Source of the DNA: Acidaminobacter sp.
GTDB taxonomy: Bacteria; Bacillota_A; Clostridia; Peptostreptococcales; Acidaminobacteraceae
NCBI GenBank assembly: GCA_009881125.1
Contig: WXFH01000056.1
Coordinates: forward strand, 1 to 64,000
Reading direction: 5' to 3'
DNA: 64,000 nucleotides
Each line of letters starts with the position of its first letter. Position 1 is the stretch's first letter. The translations under genes and the position numbers were made by a program. This document shows, piece by piece, positions 1 to 11,494 of this stretch. The notes under the pieces are model-generated. The model saw only the letters and a list, made by a program, of their open reading frames with translations, was not told the origin of the DNA and searched no databases.

Positions 1-128
1 CGGTAACCACTGGTTCTTTTTGTCATGCCATGAATTCTTAAAATCTAACTTCATAACTATAATACCCTCAAAACAACTAAGGAGCAGGGATTCAAAGAAT
101 CCCCACCCCAACTATTGACTTAGAGCCC

Positions 129-156
129 AAAAAAAAGAGCCACACCAAGGCGGCTC
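129..156 (-). terminator. Rho-independent terminator of gyrA
   Basis: Read on the minus strand, a GC-rich hairpin with GAGCC/GGCTC arms is followed by an eight-base T run, about 80 bases past the gyrA stop. The arms enclose imperfectly paired bases, so the stem is modest. The remaining bases from 1 to 238 hold no gene I can support. Confidence 0.75.
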
Positions 157-238
157 CATAAATGAATCAATATATGGGGGCTGTTACTCAATTAATATCC
201 CATTATTTGAAAATAAAACATTTTTTCAATTTTTCTAT

Positions 239-2677
239 TTACTCTTCTTCATCTGTAGGTTTATCCATGATCCTTGCAGTTGATACAACACAGCAAGTTT
301 CGTCTGTCCGCATGAGGCGGACACCACTTGTTGACCTTCCAAGTACAGAAATTTCATCGACGCGCAATCTGATCAAAATGCCCTGACTATTGATCAACAT
401 AATTTCTTCATCATCTTTGACCACTCTGGCGCTTACAACTTTTCCTGTTTTGGAATTCATATTGTAAGTCTTAATACCTTTTCCGCCTCTGGTTTGAATT
501 CTGTATTCATCAAGCTCAGTTCTCTTGCCATAGCCGTTCTCGCTGACAATCAAGAGCTTGCTGTCCGATCTAAGGATCTCCATGCACACCACTTCATCAT
601 TGTCACTGAGACGTATGCCTCTGACACCTGTAGCGACACGTCCCATTTCACGAACGTCATTCTCATTAAACCGCACTGACATACCATGACTGGTTATGAC
701 TATAGCTTCATCTGAGCCAGATGTTTCACGAACGCTGATCAACTCATCATCTGAATTGAGATTAATTGCAATTAAACCATTCTTTCTTGAGCTGTCAAAT
801 TTATTCAAGGCTGTTCTTTTGACTATACCCTTCTTTGTCATGAGCATTAAGAAGCCCGACTCAAATGATTTAATTGGAATAACAGCTGTTACAGTCTCCT
901 CTGGTTCCAACTGTATTAAATTGACTACAGCAGTACCTCTTGCCACACGGCCACTCTCAGGAATCTGATAGGCTTTTAGGCGGTAAACTTTTCCGAAGTT
1001 TGTAAAGAACAAAAGATAATCATGCGTTCTAGTTGTATAAATATTCTCTACAAAATCTTCTTCTTTTGTCGTAACACCTGTTTTTCCTCTACCGCCACGT
1101 TTTTGAGCCGCATAGGTATCAACCGGAGTTCTTTTGATGTAATTGCTATGTGTCAACGTAATGACTACATCTTCATCTTCGATCATATCCTCAATGTCAA
1201 TTTCATCATAATTAATGGTGATTTCAGTTCTTCTTGGATCACCATATTTTTCTTTGATTCTGACAAGATCCGTTCGAATAATGTCGAATAGCAACACTTC
1301 ATCCGATAAAATCTCTTTGAGCGATTTTATTAAACCTAAAATTTCTTTGTATTCGTTTTCAATTTTGTCGCGCTCGAGTCCAGTCAATCTTTGAAGGCGC
1401 ATATCCAAAATGGCTTGTGCTTGTATTTCACTCAGTGCATATTTTTCTATTAAACTCACTTTAGCTTGTGGTGGATTTGGTGCTGCTTTTATTAAATCAA
1501 TCATATCGTCAATATTATTCAACGCTATCATGAGACCTTCGAGCACATGGGCCCGCTCTTCGGCTTTTCTCAAATCAAATTGAACACGTCTCGTTTCAAC
1601 GTCTTTCTGGTGAAGGATGTAATAATAAAGGACTTGCTTCAGATTTAAAAGTTTTGGTTCACCTTCAACCAGCGCAATCATATTGATGCCAAAGGTCGAT
1701 TGCAATTGAGTATGCTTATAAAGCTGGTTCAGAACAACATTGGCATTCGCGTCGCGGCGAAGTTCAACAACAACTCTGATCCCTTCTCTATTACTCTCAT
1801 CCCTCAAATCTGTGATGCCGTCAATTTTCTTATCTCTAACGAGTCCGGCTATATCTTCAAGCATTTTCGACTTATTGACTTGATAAGGAATTTCCGAGAT
1901 CAAAATCGCTGTTTTATCTTTCCTAATTTCCTCAATACTAGCCTTTGCACGGACAATGACTTTTCCTCTGCCTGTTCTGTACCCTCTTTTTATACCCTCA
2001 GATCCCATGATTTGAGCGCCGGTAGGAAAGTCAGGACCATGTACCAAGTCAATCAAATCCTCGATATCTATGTCCGGATCATCAATCATTGCAAGGGTTG
2101 CATCAATAATCTCAGTTAAATTATGAGGAGGTATTGCAGTTGCCATACCGACCGCGATACCGTTTGAACCATTAACCAACAGATTTGGAAATCTCGATGG
2201 CAGAACTACAGGCTCTTGAAGAGTTTCATCAAAGTTTGGCCTGTAATCGATTGTTTCCTTATCTATATCCTTCAATAATTCAGTGGCAATTTTAGACATG
2301 CGTGCTTCCGTGTAACGCATAGCCGCCGCGGAATCTCCGTCAATTGATCCAAAGTTACCATGTCCATCAATCAGCTGATAACGGATTGAAAACTCTTGTG
2401 CCATCCGTACCATTGCATTATAAACAGAGGAGTCGCCATGGGGGTGAAATTTACCCAAAACGTCACCGACGATTCTTGCTGATTTTCTATATGGTTTATC
2501 CGGACCAAAACTCAACTCATGCATGTCAAATAATATTCGTCTGTGAACCGGTTTCAATCCGTCTCTGACATCAGGCAAAGCTCGACTGACTATAACACTC
2601 ATGGCATAGTCAATGTACGACTTTTTCATTTCTTTGCTGATGTCCATATTAACTACTCTTTGAATCTCATTCTCCAC
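239..2677 (-). CDS. gyrA: DNA gyrase subunit A
   Basis: Breakage-reunion subunit of DNA gyrase, which introduces negative supercoils as an A2B2 complex with GyrB. The 812 residues match the family length. The winged-helix domain is at the N-terminus; the catalytic tyrosine is Y122 in [11 protein letters not shown]. The C-terminal pinwheel carries a GyrA box, [10 protein letters not shown], which marks gyrase rather than topoisomerase IV. The start is GTG with AGAGAGGTG upstream. It follows gyrB by about 70 bases in the same direction, so both are probably cotranscribed. Numbering through the quinolone-resistance region coincides with E. coli, and residue 87 is Asn where Asp or Glu is usual. 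Confidence 0.97.
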   Translation of the reverse strand: MENEIQRVVNMDISKEMKKSYIDYAMSVIVSRALPDVRDGLKPVHRRILFDMHELSFGPDKPYRKSARIVGDVLGKFHPHGDSSVYNAMVRMAQEFSIRYQLIDGHGNFGSIDGDSAAAMRYTEARMSKIATELLKDIDKETIDYRPNFDETLQEPVVLPSRFPNLLVNGSNGIAVGMATAIPPHNLTEIIDATLAMIDDPDIDIEDLIDLVHGPDFPTGAQIMGSEGIKRGYRTGRGKVIVRAKASIEEIRKDKTAILISEIPYQVNKSKMLEDIAGLVRDKKIDGITDLRDESNREGIRVVVELRRDANANVVLNQLYKHTQLQSTFGINMIALVEGEPKLLNLKQVLYYYILHQKDVETRRVQFDLRKAEERAHVLEGLMIALNNIDDMIDLIKAAPNPPQAKVSLIEKYALSEIQAQAILDMRLQRLTGLERDKIENEYKEILGLIKSLKEILSDEVLLFDIIRTDLVRIKEKYGDPRRTEITINYDEIDIEDMIEDEDVVITLTHSNYIKRTPVDTYAAQKRGGRGKTGVTTKEEDFVENIYTTRTHDYLLFFTNFGKVYRLKAYQIPESGRVARGTAVVNLIQLEPEETVTAVIPIKSFESGFLMLMTKKGIVKRTALNKFDSSRKNGLIAINLNSDDELISVRETSGSDEAIVITSHGMSVRFNENDVREMGRVATGVRGIRLSDNDEVVCMEILRSDSKLLIVSENGYGKRTELDEYRIQTRGGKGIKTYNMNSKTGKVVSARVVKDDEEIMLINSQGILIRLRVDEISVLGRSTSGVRLMRTDETCCVVSTARIMDKPTDEEE

Positions 2678-2692
2678 TTGAGCACACCTCTC

Positions 2693-2710
2693 TTCGGGAT
2701 TACTCCCGAA
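2693..2710 (-). promoter_or_regulatory. GNRA-capped hairpin directly upstream of the gyrA SD
   Basis: A perfect 7-bp stem (TTCGGGA/TCCCGAA) closes a GTAA tetraloop on the minus-strand RNA and is followed at once by the gyrA Shine-Dalgarno sequence. There is no T tract, so it is not a terminator. It could influence gyrA translation or transcript processing; that role is inference. Confidence 0.5.
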
Positions 2711-2749
2711 ATTACTTCTGCATTATTAAATAAAATTCAACAGATTAAT

Positions 2750-5783
<3,034 letters not shown>

Positions 5784-5786
5784 AGC

Positions 5787-6035
5787 TTATTCCTCCTGGC
5801 CAAATACGACCTCAATGGTATGCTTTTCAACGATCTTGTCCGATTCATCTCTTATTTCAATTTCAATAAGATCTCCAGGCCTAATTTTTTTACCTCGCTG
5901 CAGCTCATAGTTACCATTTAGCTTAACCATACCATCGGCAATAATCTGCTTTGCAAAGCCCCCGGTTTGAACCATACCCGACAATTTTATCAATTGATCC
6001 AGTTTAATGTATTCTGTGTTTATCATGACTTGCAT
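5787..6035 (-). CDS. yaaA: S4-domain RNA-binding protein YaaA
   Basis: Small protein of 82 residues with an S4-type RNA-binding fold: IKLDQLIKLSGMVQTGG, then IADGMVKLNGNY and a basic RGKKIRPGD segment. YaaA-family proteins sit between dnaN and recF in Firmicutes and are thought to act in 50S ribosome assembly. The start is ATG 6035, preceded by AAAGGAG. A longer frame to 6113 overlaps dnaN and is not supported. The gap to dnaN is 11 bases and to recF 3 bases, so this is one operon. Confidence 0.88.
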   Translation of the reverse strand: MQVMINTEYIKLDQLIKLSGMVQTGGFAKQIIADGMVKLNGNYELQRGKKIRPGDLIEIEIRDESDKIVEKHTIEVVFGQEE

Positions 6036-6046
6036 AAGCGTCTCCT

Positions 6047-7150
6047 TTATGCCATTCTGACTGGCAGAACAAGATAAGTATAGAATCCGTGATCGACAGG
6101 TTTCATGATGCATGGGCTTACGTTCGTTGAAAATTCAAGGACAACCCATTCACTTTCCATCACTTTCAATGCATCAATCAAATATTTAGGATTAAAACCA
6201 ATATCAAGTTCAGGTCCACTTAAGTCGATTGAAACTTCTTCGTTGACACTGCCTATCTCGACATTGGAAAGGATATTCATTCTTTGTGGTTTTAAAGATA
6301 ATTTTATGGAGCTGTTCTTACTTTCTTTTGCCATCAGAGAAGCACGCTCTAGACCACTCAACAACTCATCTGTTTTTACCTTTGCAGTTGTTTTGTTATC
6401 TTTTGGAAGAATTTGCGCGTATTTAATAAATTCACCCTCCAGCAACCTGCTTACTATCCTAATCTGATTGAACTCAAAAAGGATATGACGATCAGTGAAT
6501 AAAACATGTAAAGTTTCGGCATCAGGAACTCCTGACAGAATCTTAGCCACTTCATTGAGTGTTTTTGCTGGAACGACAACCTTTCCTGTCAATTCCGAAT
6601 GAAGCATAGCCTGTCTGAGAGCCAGTCTGTAACCATCTATTGCAACTACTGACAAGCGGTCTGGCTCAAATTCAAAGAGCGCACCTGTCAAAATAGGTCG
6701 TGACTCATCCAAAGAAGTAGCAAATAGAGTTTGGCGGATCATGCCCTTCAAAAGGCCGCATTCTATTTGAACGCCTGAAGCTGCATCCACTTCAGGGATC
6801 TCGGAAAATTCAGCATCTGACATGCCCATTATTTTGAAATCTGATCGGTCACAGGTTATTCTGGTTTCATAATTGTCACTGGACTCAATCACGACGTTAA
6901 GTGGAGCTAATTTGCGTATAATTTCTCCAAAAAGTCTGGCTGGAAGAACGACACTTCCTTCCTGGTCAACTTCAGCGATGAATTTTGTCTCTATACCCAG
7001 GCTAAGGTCATTTCCAGTAAGAGTAACTTCACTTCCACTGGCTTCAACTAATATTCCATTCAATACAGGATGAGTTGATTTTGAAGAGACAGCTTTTGAG
7101 ACGGTTAGGATGGCTTCAGAGAGTACGGATTGCGGGCAAGTGAATTTCAA
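6047..7150 (-). CDS. dnaN: DNA polymerase III sliding clamp (beta subunit)
   Basis: Ring-shaped processivity clamp that tethers DNA polymerase III and recruits repair factors. The 367 residues comprise three repeated clamp domains; the C-terminal end PVRMA resembles the conserved hydrophobic clamp terminus. I place the start at TTG 7150 (MKFTCPQ), because GAGGAGG lies nine bases upstream and MKFT is the usual N-terminus; an ATG six codons earlier would place the SD inside the gene. It is downstream of dnaA with the presumed unwinding element between them. Confidence 0.95.
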   Translation of the reverse strand: MKFTCPQSVLSEAILTVSKAVSSKSTHPVLNGILVEASGSEVTLTGNDLSLGIETKFIAEVDQEGSVVLPARLFGEIIRKLAPLNVVIESSDNYETRITCDRSDFKIMGMSDAEFSEIPEVDAASGVQIECGLLKGMIRQTLFATSLDESRPILTGALFEFEPDRLSVVAIDGYRLALRQAMLHSELTGKVVVPAKTLNEVAKILSGVPDAETLHVLFTDRHILFEFNQIRIVSRLLEGEFIKYAQILPKDNKTTAKVKTDELLSGLERASLMAKESKNSSIKLSLKPQRMNILSNVEIGSVNEEVSIDLSGPELDIGFNPKYLIDALKVMESEWVVLEFSTNVSPCIMKPVDHGFYTYLVLPVRMA

Positions 7151-7201
7151 TGTGGAAAACCTCCTCATTTGCGATCAATTTTGAGTTTAAAATTAACTAA
7201 G

Positions 7202-7246
7202 TAATATTATTAGTCATAGTAGTAGGGGCTGTTAGTATGTTGAAAA
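7202..7246 (-). other. Candidate origin unwinding element (DnaA-trio)
   Basis: Read on the minus strand, this holds a degenerate DnaA box TTTTCAACA (7238-7246), then GCCCC (7225-7229), then eight 3-base units down to 7202. Seen on the plus strand and moving away from the GC block, the units are three TAG, one TCA, one TAG, two TAT and one TAA. Box, GC-rich spacer and DnaA-trio is the arrangement of the B. subtilis basal unwinding system, in the same place (dnaA-dnaN gap) and orientation. Confidence 0.7.
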
Positions 7247-7290
7247 CTCACGGAAGTGTTGATATCAGGTCGTTAAACAAATTTGTACAC

Positions 7291-7401
7291 TGTGGATAAA
7301 CCACTTGAAAGTTGATGTTTTATCCACAGAAAAAGATAAAAACAGGCGCCCGTTTTTATCCACAGGCGCACCTAAAGTTTTTCACAGGATTTTGTGAGTA
7401 A
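7291..7401. other. DnaA-box cluster between dnaA and dnaN
   Basis: Exact consensus boxes (TTATCCACA) occur at 7291-7299 (minus), 7320-7328 (plus) and 7356-7364 (plus). One-mismatch boxes occur at 7378-7386 (plus) and 7393-7401 (minus). This is one half of a bipartite origin and adjoins the candidate unwinding element. Confidence 0.85.
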
Positions 7402-7414
7402 TTTTAATCTGAGT

Positions 7415-8761
7415 CTATTCGCCCTGGATTTCCTTTGTTATTTTATCGAGTCTCGATTTAAAGGAAGCACTCTCCTGGATTTCTTTTGAGATTTTATCAT
7501 AGGCGTGAATGACGGTGGTATGATCTCTGCCTCCGAACTCTTCACCTATTTTGGGCAAAGACATGTCTGTCAGTTCACGGCATAGATACATGGCAATTTG
7601 ACGTGGATATGAAATTGAGCGTGTACGCCGTTTAGTATCAAAATCTTCAGCTTTGACATTGAAATGTTGAGCAACAATCGATTTTATCAGTTCAACATTG
7701 ATTTGTTTTGGTTTTGAGGAAGCAATTATATCTTTTAGGGCTTCCGCAGCGATATCCACTGAAATTTCGACATTTGCGAGTGAAGCATAAGCGATGATTC
7801 TAGTCAGAGCACCCTCAAGTTCTCTGATGTTCGATTTAATTTTGCGGGCGATAAATTCAAAGACTTCATTTGGGATTATTATGCTGTCCAGTTCTGCCTT
7901 TTTCCTTAAAATAGCTATTCTTGTTTCAAAATCCGGCGCCTGGATATCCGTGATTAAGCCCCATTCAAAACGTGACCGAAGACGATCTTCCAAAGTAGGA
8001 ATTTCCTTTGGCGGACGGTCACTCGAGACAATAATTTGCTTATTCGCTTCATACAAAGCATTAAAGGTATGAAAAAATTCTTCCTGGGTTCTTTCTTTTC
8101 CTGCGATGAACTGAATATCATCCACTAACAGAACATCTACATTTCTGTATCTGTTTCTGAATTCGGCGTTTTTATCATCTTTTATGGAATTGATTAATTC
8201 ATTGGTAAATTTCTCTGAAGTGACATAGGCAACTTTAGCTTTCTTATTCTGATCAAGAATATAGTGGCCGATGGCGTGCATAAGGTGAGTTTTTCCAAGA
8301 CCTACACCGCCATAAATAAACAACGGGTTATAGGCTTTCGCAGGCGATTCAGCGACTGCAAGCGACGCAGCATGAGCAAATCGATTGCTGTTTCCTATGA
8401 CAAACTCGTCAAAAACGTATTTTGGATTGAGTCTGATCTGATTGATGTCATCATTAAATGCATCATATTCTCTTGAAGAAGATTGATTTTCCTTTTCAAA
8501 TTTTGCCGATTCGCTGATTAGGACGAATTCAATTAAAAATTCTCTGTTTGCAGCTTCATGCACAGCATTAGTGATAAGGGACAAATAACGATTTTCTAGG
8601 ATTTCCTTGTTAAAATCATTTGGCACAGCCAAAATTAATCGATTGCCTCGGACCGCAATGGGAGAGATCGACTTTAACCATGTATTGTAGCTCACTTCTG
8701 TCAATTCTTTTTTGATTAATGCCATAGTCGCTTCCCATAACTCCCGGACATTCAAACTCAT
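7415..8761 (-). CDS. dnaA: Chromosomal replication initiator DnaA
   Basis: AAA+ initiator that binds DnaA boxes and opens the origin. Domain I is at residues 1-80, a short acidic linker follows, and the AAA+ domain has Walker A GGVGLGKT at 151-158 and Walker [10 protein letters not shown]. Domain IV ends with the DNA-binding signature [15 protein letters not shown]. The start is ATG 8761 (MSLNVREL) with GGAGGT six bases upstream, giving 448 residues. Flanking DnaA boxes, including one about 20 bases upstream of the start, make autoregulation plausible. Confidence 0.97.
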   Translation of the reverse strand: MSLNVRELWEATMALIKKELTEVSYNTWLKSISPIAVRGNRLILAVPNDFNKEILENRYLSLITNAVHEAANREFLIEFVLISESAKFEKENQSSSREYDAFNDDINQIRLNPKYVFDEFVIGNSNRFAHAASLAVAESPAKAYNPLFIYGGVGLGKTHLMHAIGHYILDQNKKAKVAYVTSEKFTNELINSIKDDKNAEFRNRYRNVDVLLVDDIQFIAGKERTQEEFFHTFNALYEANKQIIVSSDRPPKEIPTLEDRLRSRFEWGLITDIQAPDFETRIAILRKKAELDSIIIPNEVFEFIARKIKSNIRELEGALTRIIAYASLANVEISVDIAAEALKDIIASSKPKQINVELIKSIVAQHFNVKAEDFDTKRRTRSISYPRQIAMYLCRELTDMSLPKIGEEFGGRDHTTVIHAYDKISKEIQESASFKSRLDKITKEIQGE

Positions 8762-8780
8762 TTTTTTACCTCCAAAAACT

Positions 8781-9161
8781 TTATTCACAAATCATCAACA
8801 GGTAAGATAGGATAACTTCCTGAGTTCACCTGCGTTTAAGCTATCAACAGTTTTGTGTGCGTTATGTGGATAAAGGTGCATAAAAAAATGCGCATTGGTC
8901 GTTTATCCACATGTGACTGCGCGGGGTTTATCCACATATCCATATGGCCCAACGCACATTCAAACGCGATTTTGCGCAGTTAAATGAAAAATATTCACAG
9001 TGTTATCCACAAATCGTGGATAAATGTGAATGTTTTGGATTAAAAAATTCACTTATCAACAGTGAGATAATAATATCAAATTATGACGTCCATTTCAATT
9101 CAAATAAAGAAAATATCCACAGCCTGTGAGTTTGGTCCTATGTGGGTAACATTGTGGATGA
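8781..9161. other. oriC: oriC, DnaA-box cluster upstream of dnaA
   Basis: The 590-base gap between dnaA and rpmH carries exact boxes at 8781-8789 (TTATTCACA, plus), 8865-8873 (minus), 8903-8911, 8928-8936 and 9003-9011 (plus). One-mismatch boxes lie at 8991-8999, 9015-9023 (minus), 9113-9121, 9141-9149 (minus) and 9153-9161 (minus). An AT-rich stretch spans about 9030-9120. Gene orientation diverges here, as expected for a bidirectional origin. I see no gene in this stretch. Confidence 0.92.
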
Positions 9162-9252
9162 TCCTTTTATCAAATTCGTCTCTTTGTCCGACAACTTTTG
9201 GAAATGGCATGAGCGAGGGTGTGAGTGAAGCTTTCAAAGGTGCAAATCGGTA

Positions 9253-9281
9253 TTGACAAGGTCTGTCTGAGAAATTATAAT
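9253..9281 (+). promoter_or_regulatory. Sigma-A promoter of rpmH
   Basis: Perfect -35 TTGACA (9253-9258) and perfect -10 TATAAT (9276-9281) with a 17-base spacer, about 70 bases upstream of rpmH. It probably drives rpmH-rnpA and part of the operon beyond. Confidence 0.92.
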
Positions 9282-9351
9282 GACATAGCAGACTTTTTGT
9301 TTTGTGAACCCATTGGTTTAATAGATATCTAATTTCAAGGAGGTGTTTCAA

Positions 9352-9486
9352 GTGAAAAGAACTTATCAACCTAAAAAGAGACAAAGATCAGTCGAACACG
9401 GCTTTAGAAAAAGAATGAAAACTAAATCCGGAAGAAACGTATTGAGAGCTCGTAGAAGAAAAGGAAGAAAGAGTTTGACTGCTTAA
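9352..9486 (+). CDS. rpmH: Ribosomal protein bL34
   Basis: A 44-residue, very basic ribosomal protein of the large subunit. The sequence begins [12 protein letters not shown] and contains [11 protein letters not shown], both family hallmarks. The start is GTG with AAGGAGGTG a few bases upstream. It is the first gene of the rightward rpmH-rnpA-yidD-yidC-jag group and follows a consensus promoter. Confidence 0.97.
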   Translation: MKRTYQPKKRQRSVEHGFRKRMKTKSGRNVLRARRRKGRKSLTA

Positions 9487-9510
9487 GACCGCGACTAGTG
9501 GTCTTTTTTT
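9485..9510 (+). terminator. Hairpin terminator/attenuator between rpmH and rnpA
   Basis: AAGACC/GGTCTT stem closing a nine-base loop, running into seven Ts. It overlaps the rpmH stop codon and precedes rnpA, so partial read-through may set the high rpmH to low rnpA ratio. Confidence 0.7.
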
Positions 9511-9536
9511 GCAATTATAGGCCTTGGAGGTTCATT

Positions 9537-9866
9537 GTGAAGATTGAAGGGCTTAAAAAGAGCGGTCAATTTGCTGAGGTATACAAACATTCCAAGTCGT
9601 CAGCAACACGATTTGTCGTGATGTATCATAAACCTAATGGACTGACAGTGAACCGGGTTGGTTTTTCAGTCAGCAAAAAAGTTGGGAAGAGTGTTGTGAG
9701 AAACCGGGCAAAACGCTTGATCAGAGAAGCATACAGATTAAATTCGGACCGGGTCCCAGTGGGCTATGATCTGGTATTTATTGCGCGTGTCAGAATAGTT
9801 GAAGCAACTTATCAGGATATTGAAAAAAGTGTGCGCCGGTTGTTGAAGGAGCTTCGTCAGAAATGA
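9537..9866 (+). CDS. rnpA: Ribonuclease P protein component
   Basis: Protein subunit of RNase P, which assists the catalytic RNA in 5' maturation of tRNAs. The 109 residues include the RNR signature in [15 protein letters not shown] and the N-terminal [12 protein letters not shown] segment. The start is GTG 9537 with GGAGG six bases upstream; an in-frame extension to 9498 runs into the terminator hairpin. It overlaps yidD by four bases (ATGA), indicating coupling. Confidence 0.95.
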   Translation: MKIEGLKKSGQFAEVYKHSKSSATRFVVMYHKPNGLTVNRVGFSVSKKVGKSVVRNRAKRLIREAYRLNSDRVPVGYDLVFIARVRIVEATYQDIEKSVRRLLKELRQK

Positions 9867-10072
9867 AAAAATTGCTTCTTGCACTGATCCGCTTTTATCA
9901 AGGGTACATATCACCGCTTCTCGGACCGAGATGCAGGTTTCATCCCACTTGCAGTCATTATGCATTTGACGCCGTGTCCAAGTATGGTGCTTTAAAAGGT
10001 TCTTGGCTTAGCATCAAACGTATTTTAAAATGCCATCCCTTACATCCGGGGGGATATGATCCACTAAAATAA
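9863..10072 (+). CDS. yidD: Membrane protein insertion efficiency factor YidD
   Basis: Small 69-residue inner-face membrane-associated protein that helps YidC-dependent insertion. Hallmarks are [16 protein letters not shown], the PTCSHYA motif with conserved cysteines, and [10 protein letters not shown] near the C-terminus. It overlaps rnpA by four bases and is followed 33 bases later by yidC. Confidence 0.95.
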   Translation: MKKLLLALIRFYQGYISPLLGPRCRFHPTCSHYAFDAVSKYGALKGSWLSIKRILKCHPLHPGGYDPLK

Positions 10073-10105
10073 AATTGTGTTAATGCTTGTCGGGAGGAAA
10101 AAAAA

Positions 10106-10810
10106 TTGAGTTTTTTGTATGCAATTTTTGGTAAAACATTAGGTTTGATCTATAACCTTGTCAATGATTACGCATTATCCATCATCGTTTTTACAATATT
10201 GGTCAAATTATTGCTGTATCCGCTGAATTTGCAGCAAATTCGTTCTTCTAAGGCCATTAATGAAATTCAGCCAAAGCTTAAAGAGCTGCAGGAAAAATAC
10301 AAGAATGATAAAGAGACACTTGCTGCGAAGCAAATGGATCTTTACAAACAGCATCACATCAATCCTATGGCGGGATGTCTTCCCCTTTTGATTCAGCTGC
10401 CAATTATCTTTGCGTTGTTTGGTACGCTTAGAGATCCCATTCAATATGTGTTCAACAATGATGCCGCATTGGCAAATGAGGCGCTCAGTAAAGGCTTTCT
10501 ATGGATAAAAGACCTTGCTGCGCCTGATACACTTAGCTTATTGATACCATCGGCAACTGGATTTATTGGAGCACTTCCGGGCATCATGCCTATTCTCGCA
10601 GCAGCAATCACTTATTGGCAGATGAATTCAATGTATGATGGCCAACAGGTCAATGAGCAAATGAAGACTATGAATAAAATTTTGCCGTTCGTAATTCTCT
10701 TTACCGGCCGCACACTCTCTGCCGGCGTGCTGATTTATTGGATCATCAGCAGCTTGTTCCAGCTCGTTCAGCAAAAGCTTACTGGTCACCTGAAAAAGAA
10801 GGAGGCTTAA
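10106..10810 (+). CDS. yidC: Membrane protein insertase YidC/OxaA
   Basis: Inserts membrane proteins alone or with SecYEG. The 234 residues are short, as usual for Gram-positive forms lacking the large periplasmic domain. Membrane segments lie near residues 20-40 (with the conserved Arg shortly after, in LQQIRSSKAI), around 90-110 (LPLLIQLPIIFALFGTL), around 150-170 and at the C-terminus. The start is TTG with GGGAGG upstream. No lipobox cysteine is obvious at the N-terminus, unlike many Bacillus forms. Confidence 0.94.
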   Translation: MSFLYAIFGKTLGLIYNLVNDYALSIIVFTILVKLLLYPLNLQQIRSSKAINEIQPKLKELQEKYKNDKETLAAKQMDLYKQHHINPMAGCLPLLIQLPIIFALFGTLRDPIQYVFNNDAALANEALSKGFLWIKDLAAPDTLSLLIPSATGFIGALPGIMPILAAAITYWQMNSMYDGQQVNEQMKTMNKILPFVILFTGRTLSAGVLIYWIISSLFQLVQQKLTGHLKKKEA

Positions 10811-10817
10811 CACGTTC

Positions 10818-11438
10818 ATGTATGTTGTCGAAAAAACCGCGAGAACTGTAGAAGAAGCGCTTAAACTAGCGCTGATTGAATTGTCAGCAACTGAAGATCA
10901 GGTTAAAGTAGACGTCATAGAAGAGTCTTCGAAGGGTTTGTTTGGACTCTTTGGCGCAAAAGAGGCAAAAGTTCGTGTAGAGCTTAAGGAAAAAAGCGAT
11001 AGAATCGCAGTGGAGTTTCTAGAAAAAATTCTTGATAAGATGGGCATTGACGGTACAGTTGTAGCTAAACTGGATGGAGATGCTTTGAATCTTGACATTC
11101 TTGGCAATGATATGGCGATCCTGATAGGACGCAGAGGCCAAACACTGGACGCACTTCAATATCTGGTGAGTCTGGTAGTCAATAAAGAAAGAGCGGACTA
11201 TCTCCGAGTGACTCTGGATACAGAAAGTTATCGCGCAAAGCGCAAGGAAACACTCGAGAAATTGGCGCATAGACTTGCTGCTAAAGCTAAAAAAATGCGC
11301 AAAGATATTGTGCTTGAACCTATGAATCCATACGAGAGAAGAATCATACACGCGACGTTGCAGGGACATCCTTACGTCAGCACAAAAAGTGAAGGCGAGG
11401 AGCCAAATCGCAAAGTCGTAATTTTCTTGAATAAGTAA
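10818..11438 (+). CDS. jag: Jag/KhpB RNA-binding protein
   Basis: RNA-binding protein with an N-terminal Jag domain (SSKGLFGLFGAKEAKVRV), a KH domain (IGRRGQTLDALQYL) and a C-terminal R3H domain (MNPYERRIIHATLQ). KhpB-type proteins bind transcripts and influence cell elongation and division in streptococci. The 206 residues match the family. The AGGAGG upstream is 12 bases from the ATG, longer than optimal. It lies directly after yidC as in most Firmicutes. Confidence 0.92.
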   Translation: MYVVEKTARTVEEALKLALIELSATEDQVKVDVIEESSKGLFGLFGAKEAKVRVELKEKSDRIAVEFLEKILDKMGIDGTVVAKLDGDALNLDILGNDMAILIGRRGQTLDALQYLVSLVVNKERADYLRVTLDTESYRAKRKETLEKLAHRLAAKAKKMRKDIVLEPMNPYERRIIHATLQGHPYVSTKSEGEEPNRKVVIFLNK

Positions 11439-11444
11439 CCTTGA

Positions 11445-11472
11445 AAAACCCAGTCAAGCTACTGGGTTTTTT
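11445..11472 (+). terminator. Rho-independent terminator after jag
   Basis: A perfect 10-bp stem (AAAACCCAGT/ACTGGGTTTT) with a six-base loop, followed by further Ts. It separates jag from mnmE. Confidence 0.85.
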
Positions 11473-11494
11473 GTATCCGAAAGGAGGACAGACA

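Noticed and set aside
87..103. GGGATTC/GAATCCC inverted repeat with three-base loop
   Set aside because: No T tract, no gene nearby that it could serve in this window; too little context to name.
1700..2119. Open frame of 139 codons on the plus strand inside gyrA
   Set aside because: It is antisense to conserved gyrA codons, has no SD and resembles no family; it is a shadow of gyrA.
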